NCBI RefSeq assembly: GCF_022808985.1
Contig: NZ_JAKZFT010000001.1
Coordinates: 186,001 to 250,000, forward strand
Direction of reading: 5' to 3'
Length of the DNA: 64,000 bases
Source of the DNA: Geotalea sp. SG265
Lineage (GTDB): Bacteria; Desulfobacterota; Desulfuromonadia; Geobacterales; Geobacteraceae
A program made the translations under genes and the position numbers. A model generated the notes under the pieces. It saw only the letters and a list, made by a program, of their open reading frames with translations, was not told the DNA's origin and searched no databases. This document shows, piece after piece, positions 25,078 through 34,135 of this stretch (its first letter is position 1; every line of letters begins with the position of its first letter).

Positions 25078-25541
25078 TGTGCGTTCAGCCCCCCGTTTCT
25101 CAGGAACTCGTCGAGACTGTCACCACTGACCTTGAATCCTTCGATGGTGTCAACCGTGTGGAAGTCGGCCTCGGGGTGGCTCCCCTTATAGGAAGCCTCC
25201 ACCTGGGGATTGAATCCTTTGCCGGCAAGGGAGACCTCATCCTGGGAAGCTGTCTTTCCGGACCCCATGATACTGCCAAGCTTGAAAGACTTCTGCTCTA
25301 CGGCGCTTTTGTGGACGCAGCCGCTGACCCCTTTGAAGGTCACCTTGTACCAGTCGCCGCTTTTAGCTGTGACGGTCAAACGGTCGTTGAGGCGGATTTT
25401 CGTCTTCACCGGGGAAAAGAAGCGGCACTGCTCACGGATCGCATTCTCCTTGACGATGACCCGTGCAGTATCGGCGGCCAAGGCGACACCGGTGAGTTGC
25501 AGGAGGATTACTCCCGTTATGATGGCTCTTGTCATTTTCAT
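25074..25541 (-). CDS. Periplasmic SH3-like domain protein
   Basis: The 155-residue protein has a clear signal peptide (AIITGVILLQLTGVALAA-DT). It then has one bacterial SH3-like domain (RVIVKENAIREQCRFFSPVK, DRLTVTAKSGDWYKVTFKG, GCVHKSAVE), and a low-complexity C-terminal half of unknown role. SH3b domains often bind peptidoglycan or peptides. It overlaps the cyclase gene upstream and the M48 lipoprotein gene downstream by four bases each, so it is likely part of the same envelope module. Confidence 0.75.
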   Translation of the reverse strand: MKMTRAIITGVILLQLTGVALAADTARVIVKENAIREQCRFFSPVKTKIRLNDRLTVTAKSGDWYKVTFKGVSGCVHKSAVEQKSFKLGSIMGSGKTASQDEVSLAGKGFNPQVEASYKGSHPEADFHTVDTIEGFKVSGDSLDEFLRNGGLNAQ

Positions 25542-27643
25542 TTCTCGGTCATTTTTATCACATTCCAGTCATTAGTCAATGGTGGATTTGCCTGCAGCGT
25601 CTCGCACCATTTCAGATAATAGGCGGCGGGGCCGTCACCGGGATAGGTTGCGAGGAGGGCAGAGAAGAGGCTGGCGGCTTCCTGCCAGTTGCCCCCTGAG
25701 AACGCTTGGTAGGCCCGGCCGTAAGCGGCGGCAAATGACCGAAGTTCCTCTTCCGGCCGGTCAACCGTTACCAGCAGTTCATGGATCCTGATCGGCTGGG
25801 ATTTCCCCTTCACCTCTATCAGTCCCAGTTCACGGGAGATGAAGGCTTCCCCGGTATGGTTGAAGGTATCCTCGCTGACCATGATCCTCGTCTTGAAATG
25901 CTTGTTGGCCGATTCCAGGCGCGAGGCCAGGTTGACAGTGTCGCCGATGGCGGTGAAGTCGAAGAGACGATCGCTCCCCAGGTTGCCGACAATGGCATCA
26001 CCGGAATTTATGCCGATGCGGATGGCTATTTCCGTCAGACCGTCAGCCACCAGGCCGCGATTGATCTCCACCAGCGCTTCCTGGCATTCAACGGCGGCAC
26101 GACAGGCGTTGAGCTCATCGTTTTCGCCGGCGATCGGCGCACCCCAGAAGGCCATGATGCAGTCGCCGATATACTTGTCGATGACGCCGTGATTGCGGAT
26201 GATGACCTCGCTGAAGGTATTGAGGGCGGTGTGGAGGATTTTCGCCGTCGCCTCGGCGGGCAGCTTTTCGGCAATGGTGGTAAAACCGGCAATATCGGCA
26301 AAAAATACCGACAACCTGCGCCGCTGCCCCCCCGGCTTGATCAGATCCGGATTCTGCAGCAGGTAATCCACCAGCGTCTCGTCCATGTACTGGGCAAAGG
26401 CGCGACGGACAAAGCGCCGCTCCTTCCCCTCCGTGGCATAGCTGTATGCAACCGAGGCGATCATGGCAACGATCAGCGCCGAGGCGGAAGGTACCACCTG
26501 CAGATAAATGCCGTTTTTGAAAAGAAGTCCCGACAGGCCGAGGACAAAGGCAGCTGCAGCGGCAAAGAAGGCTACGTTGATGCTGAACCTGTGCTGGGTG
26601 AGAACGAAGAGGCAGACGGCGGTCGACAGCAGCAGCATGAGGATGATGGATACCCATGGGGGAAGCTGACGGATGAAGTGCCGGTGCAGCAGATTGTCCA
26701 TGGCCGTAGCGTGCACCATGACCCCCGTAGAAACGGCGGTGATGGGGGTTGGCTTCAGATCATAGAGCCCTGCCGCTGTGAGGCCGATGAAGACCTTCTT
26801 CCCCTTGAAAAAATCCCGGGGGATTGCCGGGGTTCTGCCCGCCTCGCTGTCCATGGATGACTTGAAGATATCGGCAGCGGAAATGACGGTGAACGGTTCC
26901 CGTTCGGAATAGAAGCGCAGCAGCAGCGAGTCGCCAAGGAGCGGCAGGGTCGTGTCGCCGGCAACCAGGCCTCCATCCCGCACGGCGACTGTGCCGTCCT
27001 TCAGCAGGCTTGCCAGAACGAAGTTGGGAATTGTTTCATTTTGGAACTTGAAGGAAAGGGGCACCCGGCGGTAGGTACCGTCGGCATCGGGCTTGATGAC
27101 GACGTTTCCGGCACCGCGGGCAGCAGAACGAATTTTTTCGATATTGGTTATTGCGGCGTGGTAGACAAGGCGGGTGGAGAGGACATCGGGCATGGCGTTC
27201 CTCTTCATGAAGGCCAGTTCGTCCACTCCCATCTGCCGGTTGTCGTTGGTGAGAAAGATGGGCAGGAAGACGTTGCCCGCCTTTTGCAGCGCCTCGGCCA
27301 GGAGGAGGTCATCCTCCTCACCATAGGAGGAGGGTTCGGTAAAGATGATATCCACCAGCACCCCGTCCGCCTGGGACAGGTAATCCAGGAGAGGCGCATA
27401 CATCTGCCGTGGCCATGGCCAATTAATGCTTTGGCTGCTCAGGGTGTCGAGGCTCTGCTGATCTATCTTGACGATGACGATATCACCCGGGCCCTTGGCG
27501 GGATTGAGATGGCGGGACATCAGGTCGTACACTTTGTATTCGAATGGGATAAAAAAGCCGGAAAGGAAGAGTATCAGGGAGAGGACAAAGGCGGACAAGG
27601 CCAGAAGACCCATTTTGCCGAACTTGGATGCATCGAGGTTCAT
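25538..27643 (-). CDS. CHASE2-domain class III adenylate/guanylate cyclase
   Basis: The 701-residue protein has a membrane helix (about 10-32), an extracellular CHASE2 sensor (GDIVIVKIDQQSLDTLSSQS to FFKGKKVFIGLTAAGLYDLK), and about three more helices (around 330-400). A cytoplasmic class III cyclase domain follows, with metal-binding Asp in VFFADIAGFTTIAEKL and the second in GDCIMAFWGAP, plus IRIGINSGDAIVGNLGS and FTAIGDTVNLASRLE. A helical tail (SFAAAYGRAYQAFSGGNWQE) looks TPR-like. It would make a cyclic nucleotide, most likely cAMP, in response to a periplasmic signal that is unknown. GGAGGCGAGT precedes the ATG. It is the first gene of the four-gene operon. Confidence 0.88.
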   Translation of the reverse strand: MNLDASKFGKMGLLALSAFVLSLILFLSGFFIPFEYKVYDLMSRHLNPAKGPGDIVIVKIDQQSLDTLSSQSINWPWPRQMYAPLLDYLSQADGVLVDIIFTEPSSYGEEDDLLLAEALQKAGNVFLPIFLTNDNRQMGVDELAFMKRNAMPDVLSTRLVYHAAITNIEKIRSAARGAGNVVIKPDADGTYRRVPLSFKFQNETIPNFVLASLLKDGTVAVRDGGLVAGDTTLPLLGDSLLLRFYSEREPFTVISAADIFKSSMDSEAGRTPAIPRDFFKGKKVFIGLTAAGLYDLKPTPITAVSTGVMVHATAMDNLLHRHFIRQLPPWVSIILMLLLSTAVCLFVLTQHRFSINVAFFAAAAAFVLGLSGLLFKNGIYLQVVPSASALIVAMIASVAYSYATEGKERRFVRRAFAQYMDETLVDYLLQNPDLIKPGGQRRRLSVFFADIAGFTTIAEKLPAEATAKILHTALNTFSEVIIRNHGVIDKYIGDCIMAFWGAPIAGENDELNACRAAVECQEALVEINRGLVADGLTEIAIRIGINSGDAIVGNLGSDRLFDFTAIGDTVNLASRLESANKHFKTRIMVSEDTFNHTGEAFISRELGLIEVKGKSQPIRIHELLVTVDRPEEELRSFAAAYGRAYQAFSGGNWQEAASLFSALLATYPGDGPAAYYLKWCETLQANPPLTNDWNVIKMTEK

Positions 27644-27671
27644 ACTCGCCTCCTGAGTGCGGTGCGGAAAG

Positions 27672-27706
27672 AAATCAAAAAGCCCCCTTTGCAGAGGGGG
27701 CTTCTT
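27672..27706 (-). terminator. Rho-independent terminator
   Basis: AGCCCCCT and AGGGGGCT (27681-27688 and 27695-27702) form a stem, followed on the minus strand by TTTTTGATTTC. It lies downstream of the OB-fold-like gene (minus strand) and separates it from the cyclase operon, which must have its own promoter in the remaining about 30 bases or use read-through. Confidence 0.7.
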
Positions 27707-27731
27707 TCGCCGGGAGAGATAAGATACCTGG

Positions 27732-28529
27732 TTATTTTATGGCGGCCTCTTCCACGATCACGTCATATTTGTAGCCGCTGCCGAAGTCCTTATCGGCCTT
27801 CAGGGTGCCGTTCACGGTGACGGTGTCCCCCACTTTGGCTGTATCCTGGGAAGTGACGACCAGGTTGTTGGTCCTCTTTTTGGCATCACCGCTGCCATCC
27901 TGCACATGGATCCAATTCTTGCCCATGATTCCTGCCGAGAACTTGACCACCTTTCCCTTGACTGCAACGGCTTTATTATCGAGCTCCCCCCGCTTGGAGT
28001 ACAGTTCTTCTACGGTGTAGGCATTGGCGCCGGCAGCCTTATCCACTTTTATCCGCTCAGCCGGAGCAGCCACAGCACCGGCACTGCCGGCGGAAACCTT
28101 TCCGGCCATGATGCCGTCCTTTTCCCCGCCGATCTGCTTCGCCGGTGGTTCGCAAAAATAAATGCGGTCAAAGGTGCGATTAAGAGAACGGCTGGTGAAG
28201 TTAACCATCTCGTTGTTGCAATTGAAGATCAATTCCTGCCCTACGACCACCTTCATCTGAGGCATGGCCACCCAGGTTTTCTTCTCCCCGTCGGCAAGCA
28301 GCACATAGGTATAGCTGCCACTATCCATCGTTTCCTGGATTTTGCCTGATATCCTGGGAGCCGCCTCACGTTCAAGTTTCTCCTCCAGCTCCCGTTCCTT
28401 CCGCGCCATTTCCTGGTCCTTTTCCGAAAGGGATGGTTCGGGCGCTGGGCTGGCAAAAGAGGCAGCGCCACCGGCAATGACGGCAGCAAAGGAGATGAAG
28501 AAAATCAACTTTTTTGCATCTGGTGTCAT
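27732..28529 (-). CDS. Periplasmic protein with OB-fold-like domain
   Basis: The 265-residue protein starts at ATG 28529 with GAGGT before it; an earlier start 39 bases upstream lacks one. A signal peptide (LIFFISFAAVIAGGAASFAS) is followed by a charged helical stretch (EKDQEMARKERELEEKLERE), then a beta-rich region (SGSYTYVLLADGEKKTWVAM). The C-terminal domain resembles the nucleic-acid-binding-like OB fold seen in small exported proteins (VAVKGKVVKFSAGIMGKNWI, VGDTVTVNGTLKADKDFG). Its function is unknown; the OB assignment is by pattern only. Transcribed alone before a terminator. Confidence 0.6.
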   Translation of the reverse strand: MTPDAKKLIFFISFAAVIAGGAASFASPAPEPSLSEKDQEMARKERELEEKLEREAAPRISGKIQETMDSGSYTYVLLADGEKKTWVAMPQMKVVVGQELIFNCNNEMVNFTSRSLNRTFDRIYFCEPPAKQIGGEKDGIMAGKVSAGSAGAVAAPAERIKVDKAAGANAYTVEELYSKRGELDNKAVAVKGKVVKFSAGIMGKNWIHVQDGSGDAKKRTNNLVVTSQDTAKVGDTVTVNGTLKADKDFGSGYKYDVIVEEAAIK

Positions 28530-28685
28530 GAAAGAACCTCGCTTTTGACATATGGTTTGAAAGTGCAAAAAACTTAGAAAGCATACATCTTCTGGAAAAA
28601 ATGATCAAGGAATTAGGGGTGCCGTTGAAGTTGCGAATTAGATTGATAACATTTAATAAACAACAAGGCTGGGGGAAGGAATGCT

Positions 28686-29441
28686 ATGAATCACGCATTG
28701 GTCGGTCTTATGGGAGGGCTGCTGGCATTCCCGCACTGCATGGGCATGTGTGGCGGATTCATGATCCATCTTTCCAGAGCGGACGGGAATAAACCGGCCC
28801 TGGTCGCCCAGGCCGCCTGGCTGGCGGGAAAGATGCTCACCTACACCTTTGCAGGAGCTGTTGCCGGTTACGCCGGATTACGGGCACAATCTCTCCTGCA
28901 GCACACCTATCTGCAAAACGTCGTCAGTTATGCTGCCGGGGCGGTCATTTTTCTGGCGGGGCTCTCCCTGCTGGGGGTTCTGCCCAGGCGGTCCGCCCAA
29001 AAGTCGGGCAGCGGGCTCTTCGCCGTCATGTGCCGACCTTTTCTCACTGCACCATCCCCTGGCGGGGCAGTGGTCCTCGGCATGATCACCGGCCTGCTCC
29101 CCTGCCCGATCATTGTAGGCTTTCTCGCCTATGCCATGCAGTCGGCATCGGTCACCACAGGCATGACCACCCTGGCTGCCGTCGGCATCGGCACGATTCT
29201 TCCGCTACTGGCATTGGGAGGGGCAAGCCTGGCAGCAGGTGCACGCCTGAAGCGATGGGGGGCATCCGCCGGAGGCATCATTCTCGTCCTTGTGGGACTG
29301 GCAACGGGGCTGCGGGGTACGGAGCTGTTTCATCACCTGCTCGGCTGCCCATCCCAGCCCATTTTCCAGCAACCTTCCGAGACAGATGGCAGCAAGGGCT
29401 GCTGCGCGGGCAAGTCACATGGCACCGGCAGCGGCAACTGA
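28686..29441 (+). CDS. SafE/DsbD_2-type membrane protein, linked to CcoI
   Basis: The 251-residue protein is a six-helix membrane protein of the sulfite-exporter TauE/SafE/DsbD_2 group: LLAFPHCMGMCGGFMIH (short Cys motif in helix 1), GLLPCPIIVGFLAYAM, and a hydrophobic core. Homologues are commonly encoded next to CcoI-type copper ATPases in cbb3 oxidase maturation clusters, which fits the overlap of 56 bases with the ATPase here. The C-terminal Cys-Cys and His residues (KGCCAGKSHG) could bind metal. GGGGGAAGG precedes the ATG. The substrate is not shown by the sequence. Confidence 0.75.
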   Translation: MNHALVGLMGGLLAFPHCMGMCGGFMIHLSRADGNKPALVAQAAWLAGKMLTYTFAGAVAGYAGLRAQSLLQHTYLQNVVSYAAGAVIFLAGLSLLGVLPRRSAQKSGSGLFAVMCRPFLTAPSPGGAVVLGMITGLLPCPIIVGFLAYAMQSASVTTGMTTLAAVGIGTILPLLALGGASLAAGARLKRWGASAGGIILVLVGLATGLRGTELFHHLLGCPSQPIFQQPSETDGSKGCCAGKSHGTGSGN

Positions 29442-31470
29442 TATAAATCGTCCTGTTTGCGCCCAGTGCGGACTGCCGGTCCGTACCCTGAGGGATGACG
29501 AAAATGCTCCTGCCTACTGCTGCTATGCCTGCCGTCTCGTTGCCGGCATCATCGGCAGCAAAAGCGGCGGCGATCACGCCTGGAACCTGCTCAGGCTCGG
29601 CTTCGGCGCATTACTGGCCATGAACATCATGATGCTTTCCCTGCTCCTTTACAGTGGAAGCGTCGAACCGGAAACAGTGCCGGTCTTCCGCTCGGTGATG
29701 CTGCTGTTGACAACGCCGGCCATGGCTATCCTGCTCTATCCCCTGGTCATGGGTGCCCTGCAGCAATGCCTGCAGGGTAAACCGGGGCTCGACCTCCTCA
29801 TCGTCGCCGGTTCGGTGACCGCCTTTTCCGTCAGTGCCGTCAATACCCTCCGCGGCGGGGCGCAGGTATATTTCGACACGGCCACCATGCTGCCGGTGCT
29901 GGTCACCTTCGGCAAGATGCTCGAAGCGACGGCAAAAAGAAGGGCCGCCGACCTGCTCCACGCCATGGAATCGTTGCTGCCGCCATCGGCCCTGCGTGTA
30001 AAAAGCGGAAGCGCCGTGGAAGTCCCGCTCGATCGGTTGCGCCCAGGGGACATGATGCGCATTCGTCCGGGAGAGCGGATTGCCGTTGACGGCATAATCT
30101 GCGAAGGAAATACGACGGTCGAAGAAGCCGCCTTCACCGGCGAACCGCTGCCGCAAGATAGGGGCCCGGGAGACCGGGTGCTGGCAGGAACGGTCAACGG
30201 CCAGGGAAGCCTGCTGGTGAAGACGGAGCAGGCCGGCAGGGAAGTCCTCCTCCAGCGGATTGTCGCCATGATCCATGGAGCCTGGGAACACCCGTCGCCG
30301 GCAGAGCGCATGGCCGAGCAGGCAGCCCGGCTCTTCATCCCCGCTGTCGGAGCGGTGGCCATAACATCCCTCATCATCTGGACGATGGCAGCGAACCCGC
30401 TGCAGGGCTGTTTCAGTGCCCTCTCCGTTCTCGTTGTCGCCTGTCCCTGCACCATGGGAATAGCCACCCCCCTGGCCACATCCCTGGCAATCGCCCGGGC
30501 AGCAGCGGCAGGTATTGTCGTTCGCGGTGGCGATGCCATGGAGGAGCTGGGGCGCACCGATACGATTTTTTTCGACAAGACCGGCACCCTTACAGCAAAC
30601 CGGCCGAGCCTTCAGGAGGTCATTGTCCTCGACGCGCAGCAGCAGGAAGAGCAGGTGCTGGTTGTGGCAGCCAGCCTCGAATGCGCCAGCGGGCATCCCT
30701 TGGCCAGGGCCATAGCCGCCGAAGCGGTTCGGCGGGGCCTCCAGGTAAAAGCGGCCACACACATCCGGATAACCCCGGGCCACGGCATCAGTGGTCTGGT
30801 ACAATTAAATGGCGAAGGCAGGATGGCTACCGCGGGAGCCCTGCGACCCGACCAAGAGATCGAAGGAGGTCTCATGGCAGTGGATGTGACCTGGGAGGGA
30901 TCGGGCGGCGGGCGTTTGCTCTTTCAGGACACCATGCGCGGCGATGCGGCGGCTGCCGTACGGAAACTGGCGGATCAGGGGATAACGCCGGTGCTCCTTT
31001 CCGGGGACCGATTGGAGACAGCCGCAGCCATAGCCGCGCAGGCAGGAATAGGGGCGGTCGAGGCACCACGGAGCCCGGTGGAGAAACTTGAAGCAGTAAA
31101 AAAAATGGTTGCCGCCGGCAGAAGGGTCGCCATGGTGGGGGATGGCGTCAACGATGCCGCGCCGCTGGCTGCCGCCCATGTGGGCATAGCGCTCGGCGGC
31201 GGCGAGGATCTGGCGCGCATGGCCGGAAAGGTAGTCCTTCTGTCGGACCGCCTGGCGCAGCTTCCCTGGTTGATTGAACTCAGCAGGCAGACGAGAAGGA
31301 TCATCGGCCAGAACTTCGCCTGGAGCTTCGGCTACAATGCCGTCGCCCTAGGTGCGGCTGCGGCGGGGCTGTTGCACCCTCTGCTGGCGGCTGTCGCCAT
31401 GGTGGTCTCCAGCTTGACGGTGCTCGGCAACTCGATGCGTATTGGCAGGTTTCCGGCAGAGGAGCAATAA
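29386..31470 (+). CDS. CcoI-type copper-translocating P1B ATPase
   Basis: The 694-residue protein has an N-terminal cysteine-rich metal site (CAQCGLPV..., C25, C28 and YCCYAC, C45, C46, C49). It has P-type ATPase motifs: TGEPLPQ, the ion-binding CPCTMG in the membrane, DKTGTLT (phosphorylated Asp) and GDGVNDAAPLAAAHVG. The CPC motif usual for copper is CPCALG, so CPCTMG is a variant. The start is not sharp; ATG 29386 is used, ATG 29419 is also possible, and both lie inside the preceding gene. CcoI-like ATPases supply copper for cbb3 oxidase assembly, and a cbb3 operon is 9 kb away. Confidence 0.88.
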   Translation: MAARAAARASHMAPAAATDINRPVCAQCGLPVRTLRDDENAPAYCCYACRLVAGIIGSKSGGDHAWNLLRLGFGALLAMNIMMLSLLLYSGSVEPETVPVFRSVMLLLTTPAMAILLYPLVMGALQQCLQGKPGLDLLIVAGSVTAFSVSAVNTLRGGAQVYFDTATMLPVLVTFGKMLEATAKRRAADLLHAMESLLPPSALRVKSGSAVEVPLDRLRPGDMMRIRPGERIAVDGIICEGNTTVEEAAFTGEPLPQDRGPGDRVLAGTVNGQGSLLVKTEQAGREVLLQRIVAMIHGAWEHPSPAERMAEQAARLFIPAVGAVAITSLIIWTMAANPLQGCFSALSVLVVACPCTMGIATPLATSLAIARAAAAGIVVRGGDAMEELGRTDTIFFDKTGTLTANRPSLQEVIVLDAQQQEEQVLVVAASLECASGHPLARAIAAEAVRRGLQVKAATHIRITPGHGISGLVQLNGEGRMATAGALRPDQEIEGGLMAVDVTWEGSGGGRLLFQDTMRGDAAAAVRKLADQGITPVLLSGDRLETAAAIAAQAGIGAVEAPRSPVEKLEAVKKMVAAGRRVAMVGDGVNDAAPLAAAHVGIALGGGEDLARMAGKVVLLSDRLAQLPWLIELSRQTRRIIGQNFAWSFGYNAVALGAAAAGLLHPLLAAVAMVVSSLTVLGNSMRIGRFPAEEQ

Positions 31471-31471
31471 C

Positions 31472-32893
31472 ATGCCCGAGAACGGAGTCTACGTCGTCGG
31501 CGCAGGTCCCAACGGACTGGCGGCAGCCATCGTCATGGCCCAGGCAGGGCTGCCGGTAACCGTCGTCGAAGCAGCTGCAACCATCGGCGGCGGTACCCGC
31601 AGCGCCGAGCTGACCCTGCCCGGCTTCGTCCATGACGTCTGCGCCGCCATCCATCCACTTGCCGCCTTTTCCCCCTTTTTCAACTCCCTCCACCTTGCCG
31701 ACCACGGCCTCAAGTGGATTACCCCCCCTGCAGCCCTGGCACATCCCCTGGATGACGGAACGGCTGCTGTTCTGGAGAAAGAGATTTTCCAGACCGTTGA
31801 GACACTGGACTTCCCCGACCGGCGACCGTACCTGGAGCTGATGGGGCCGCTCCGGGAGCACTGGCAGGAGATCTCCTCCCAGATCCTGGGACCGCTCGCC
31901 CTGCCAGCCCACCCTCTCCTCATGACCCGTTTCGGCGTACAGGCGCTCAAATCCGCCGTCGGCCTCGCCCGGGGCACATTCCAAGGGCCATTGGCACGCG
32001 CCCTTTTTGCCGGTATGGCCGCCCATTCCTTTCTCCCCCTGGACAAACCCGGCTCGGCATCCTTCGGTCTGGTCCTGGGCATTCTCGGCCACGTCAACGG
32101 CTGGCCCATCGCCGCAGGGGGAACGGGCAAGATCAGCCAGGCGCTGGCCGACCATTTGCTCTCCCTGGGGGGGAAGATCATCACCGGGAAACGGATCGAC
32201 AATGTTGACGAGCTTCCTGACGGAGCCACCATCCTGCTCGACGTTTCGCCCCGGCAGTTGTTGCAGCTGGCACGGCAGCGCCTTGACGGCGATTACCGGA
32301 GGCATCTGGAGAGATACCGCTTCGGCCCCGGCATCTTCAAGGTGGATTGGGCTTTGCGGGGGCCGATCCCGTGGCGGGCGGAAGGGTGCCGTCGGGCAGC
32401 CACGCTGCATCTGGGGGGAACCATGGAAGAGATCGCGGCGGCCGAGAAGGAGGTTTCCCTGGGGCGCCATCCGGAACGCCCCTTCGTGCTGGTAGCCCAG
32501 CAGAGCCTCTTCGATCCCAACCGGGCACCGGAGGGCAAGCAGGTGGGGTGGGCCTACTGCCATGTGCCCAACGGTTCCCGGTTCGACATGACCGAGCGGA
32601 TCGAGCGGCAGATCGAGCGCTTCGCCCCCGGCTTTAAGGACCTGATCATCGGGCGGCGCACCAGGGATACGGCGGCAATGCAGGCCTACAACGAAAACTT
32701 CGTCGGCGGCGATATCAACGGCGGTCTCCAGGACCTGCGCCAGATGGTCACCCGCCCCATCGCCGGTCCACACCCCTACGCCACCCCCGATCCGGACATC
32801 TTCATCTGTTCCGCTTCCACCCCACCCGGCGGCGGCGTACACGGCCTGTGCGGCTATCTGGCCGCAAGTCTGGCGCTGGAGAGAATGAAATAG
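31472..32893 (+). CDS. Phytoene-dehydrogenase-like FAD oxidoreductase
   Basis: The 473-residue protein has an N-terminal FAD/NAD Rossmann motif (VVGAGPNGLAAAIVMAQAGL) followed by VVEAAATIGGGTRS and a C-terminal CrtI/PYROXD2-type motif (SASTPPGGGVHGLCGYLAAS). AGGAG precedes ATG 31472. It lies one base after the ATPase stop and directly before the antiporter gene. No carotenoid genes are nearby, so carotenoid synthesis cannot be inferred; the substrate is unknown. Confidence 0.8.
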   Translation: MPENGVYVVGAGPNGLAAAIVMAQAGLPVTVVEAAATIGGGTRSAELTLPGFVHDVCAAIHPLAAFSPFFNSLHLADHGLKWITPPAALAHPLDDGTAAVLEKEIFQTVETLDFPDRRPYLELMGPLREHWQEISSQILGPLALPAHPLLMTRFGVQALKSAVGLARGTFQGPLARALFAGMAAHSFLPLDKPGSASFGLVLGILGHVNGWPIAAGGTGKISQALADHLLSLGGKIITGKRIDNVDELPDGATILLDVSPRQLLQLARQRLDGDYRRHLERYRFGPGIFKVDWALRGPIPWRAEGCRRAATLHLGGTMEEIAAAEKEVSLGRHPERPFVLVAQQSLFDPNRAPEGKQVGWAYCHVPNGSRFDMTERIERQIERFAPGFKDLIIGRRTRDTAAMQAYNENFVGGDINGGLQDLRQMVTRPIAGPHPYATPDPDIFICSASTPPGGGVHGLCGYLAASLALERMK

Positions 32894-34135
32894 GTGCACG
32901 CCTTTCATCTCATAGGCATACTCACCACGCTGGCCGCGGTTTTCGCCTACATCAACTACCGCTTCATCCGGCTGCCGGTCACCGTCGGGTTGATGCTGCA
33001 GAGCCTGCTCCTGTCTTTCCTGCTGCTGGGACTCATGGCCCTCGGCATCCCTTTGGACCAGCAGCTGGCGAAGATCTTCGAGAAGATCAATTTCAACGTC
33101 CTTCTTCTGGAGGGACTGCTCAGCTTCCTCATCTTTGCCGGTGCGCTTTTCGTCAAGAACGAGGAGATCCTGGAGGTCAAGGTGGAGATTGCCGTCTTTG
33201 CCCTTGCCGGGGTGATTCTGTCCACAGGCATCATCGGCGGAGGGCTCTACGCCGCCGCACAAATGCTCGGGCTCAGCATCAGGCCGCTCTATTGCTTCCT
33301 CTTCGGCGCCCTCATTTCTCCCACCGATCCGGTGGCAGTCCTGCCGACTCTGCGCAACCTGGGCATCCACGACCGGCTCAACGCGCAGATTGCCGGGGAG
33401 GCCATGTTCAACGACGGGGTCGGCATAGTCCTTTTTCTCTCGCTGCTGGCTTTCATAAAAGAGGGGAGCCCGAACGGCCCCACGGGGGTAACTCTCCTCT
33501 TTCTCCAGGAGACGGCGGGAGGGATCATCTTCGGCCTGCTGCTGGGATGGCTCGGCTACTCTCTCATGAAAACCGTCGATAACTACCAGCTGGAGATCCT
33601 CATAACCCTGGCCATCGTCAGTGGCGGCTACTCCATGGCAACGGTCATGAACATTTCCGGGCCGCTGGCCATGGTGCTTGCGGGGCTTTTCATCGGCGGA
33701 CGGGGTAGGAAACTGGCCATGTCGGAGCGGACCCGGGACAACCTGGACCGCTTCTGGGAGCTGGTGGAGGAAATGCTGAATGCGATTCTCTTCACGCTGA
33801 TCGGGCTGGAAATACTGGTGATCGTCCCCAGGCTCACCCCCACCCACCTCATTATCGGCTCCGTGGCTATTCCCCTTGTGCTGGCGGGGAGATACCTTTC
33901 CATAGGGTCGCTCCGTTCCATCCTGCGCCGACGCAACTCCTTTGCATCCCGCTCGGTGCAGATCATGACCTGGAGCGGCCTCAGGGGAGCAATCCCCATT
34001 GCTCTGGCCATCTCCATCCCCGCCGGCAGCGAACGTACCATCATCCTCTTCGCCACCTATCTGGTCGTCGCCTTCTCCATCCTCGTCCAGGGCACGACCC
34101 TCAACCACCTGGTAACATGGCATCAACGGCAATGA
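32894..34135 (+). CDS. CPA1 family sodium/proton antiporter
   Basis: The 413-residue membrane protein has about 12 helices and the CPA1 core motifs: FGALISPTDPVAVLP, AGEAMFNDGVGIVLFLSLLA and the later TWSGLRGAIPIALAISIP. It exchanges sodium or potassium for protons across the inner membrane. GTG 32894 follows the previous stop by one base with GGAGAG upstream. The C-terminal regulatory domain seen in longer CPA1 members is absent. The end overlaps the next gene by 19 bases. Confidence 0.9.
   Translation: MHAFHLIGILTTLAAVFAYINYRFIRLPVTVGLMLQSLLLSFLLLGLMALGIPLDQQLAKIFEKINFNVLLLEGLLSFLIFAGALFVKNEEILEVKVEIAVFALAGVILSTGIIGGGLYAAAQMLGLSIRPLYCFLFGALISPTDPVAVLPTLRNLGIHDRLNAQIAGEAMFNDGVGIVLFLSLLAFIKEGSPNGPTGVTLLFLQETAGGIIFGLLLGWLGYSLMKTVDNYQLEILITLAIVSGGYSMATVMNISGPLAMVLAGLFIGGRGRKLAMSERTRDNLDRFWELVEEMLNAILFTLIGLEILVIVPRLTPTHLIIGSVAIPLVLAGRYLSIGSLRSILRRRNSFASRSVQIMTWSGLRGAIPIALAISIPAGSERTIILFATYLVVAFSILVQGTTLNHLVTWHQRQ

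Noticed and set aside
28643-28656. An FNR-like site (TTGAT-N4-TTTAA) before the SafE/CcoI genes
   Set aside because: The right half matches the ATCAA consensus poorly, and the region is simply AT-rich, so the site is not supported even though FNR control would suit these genes.
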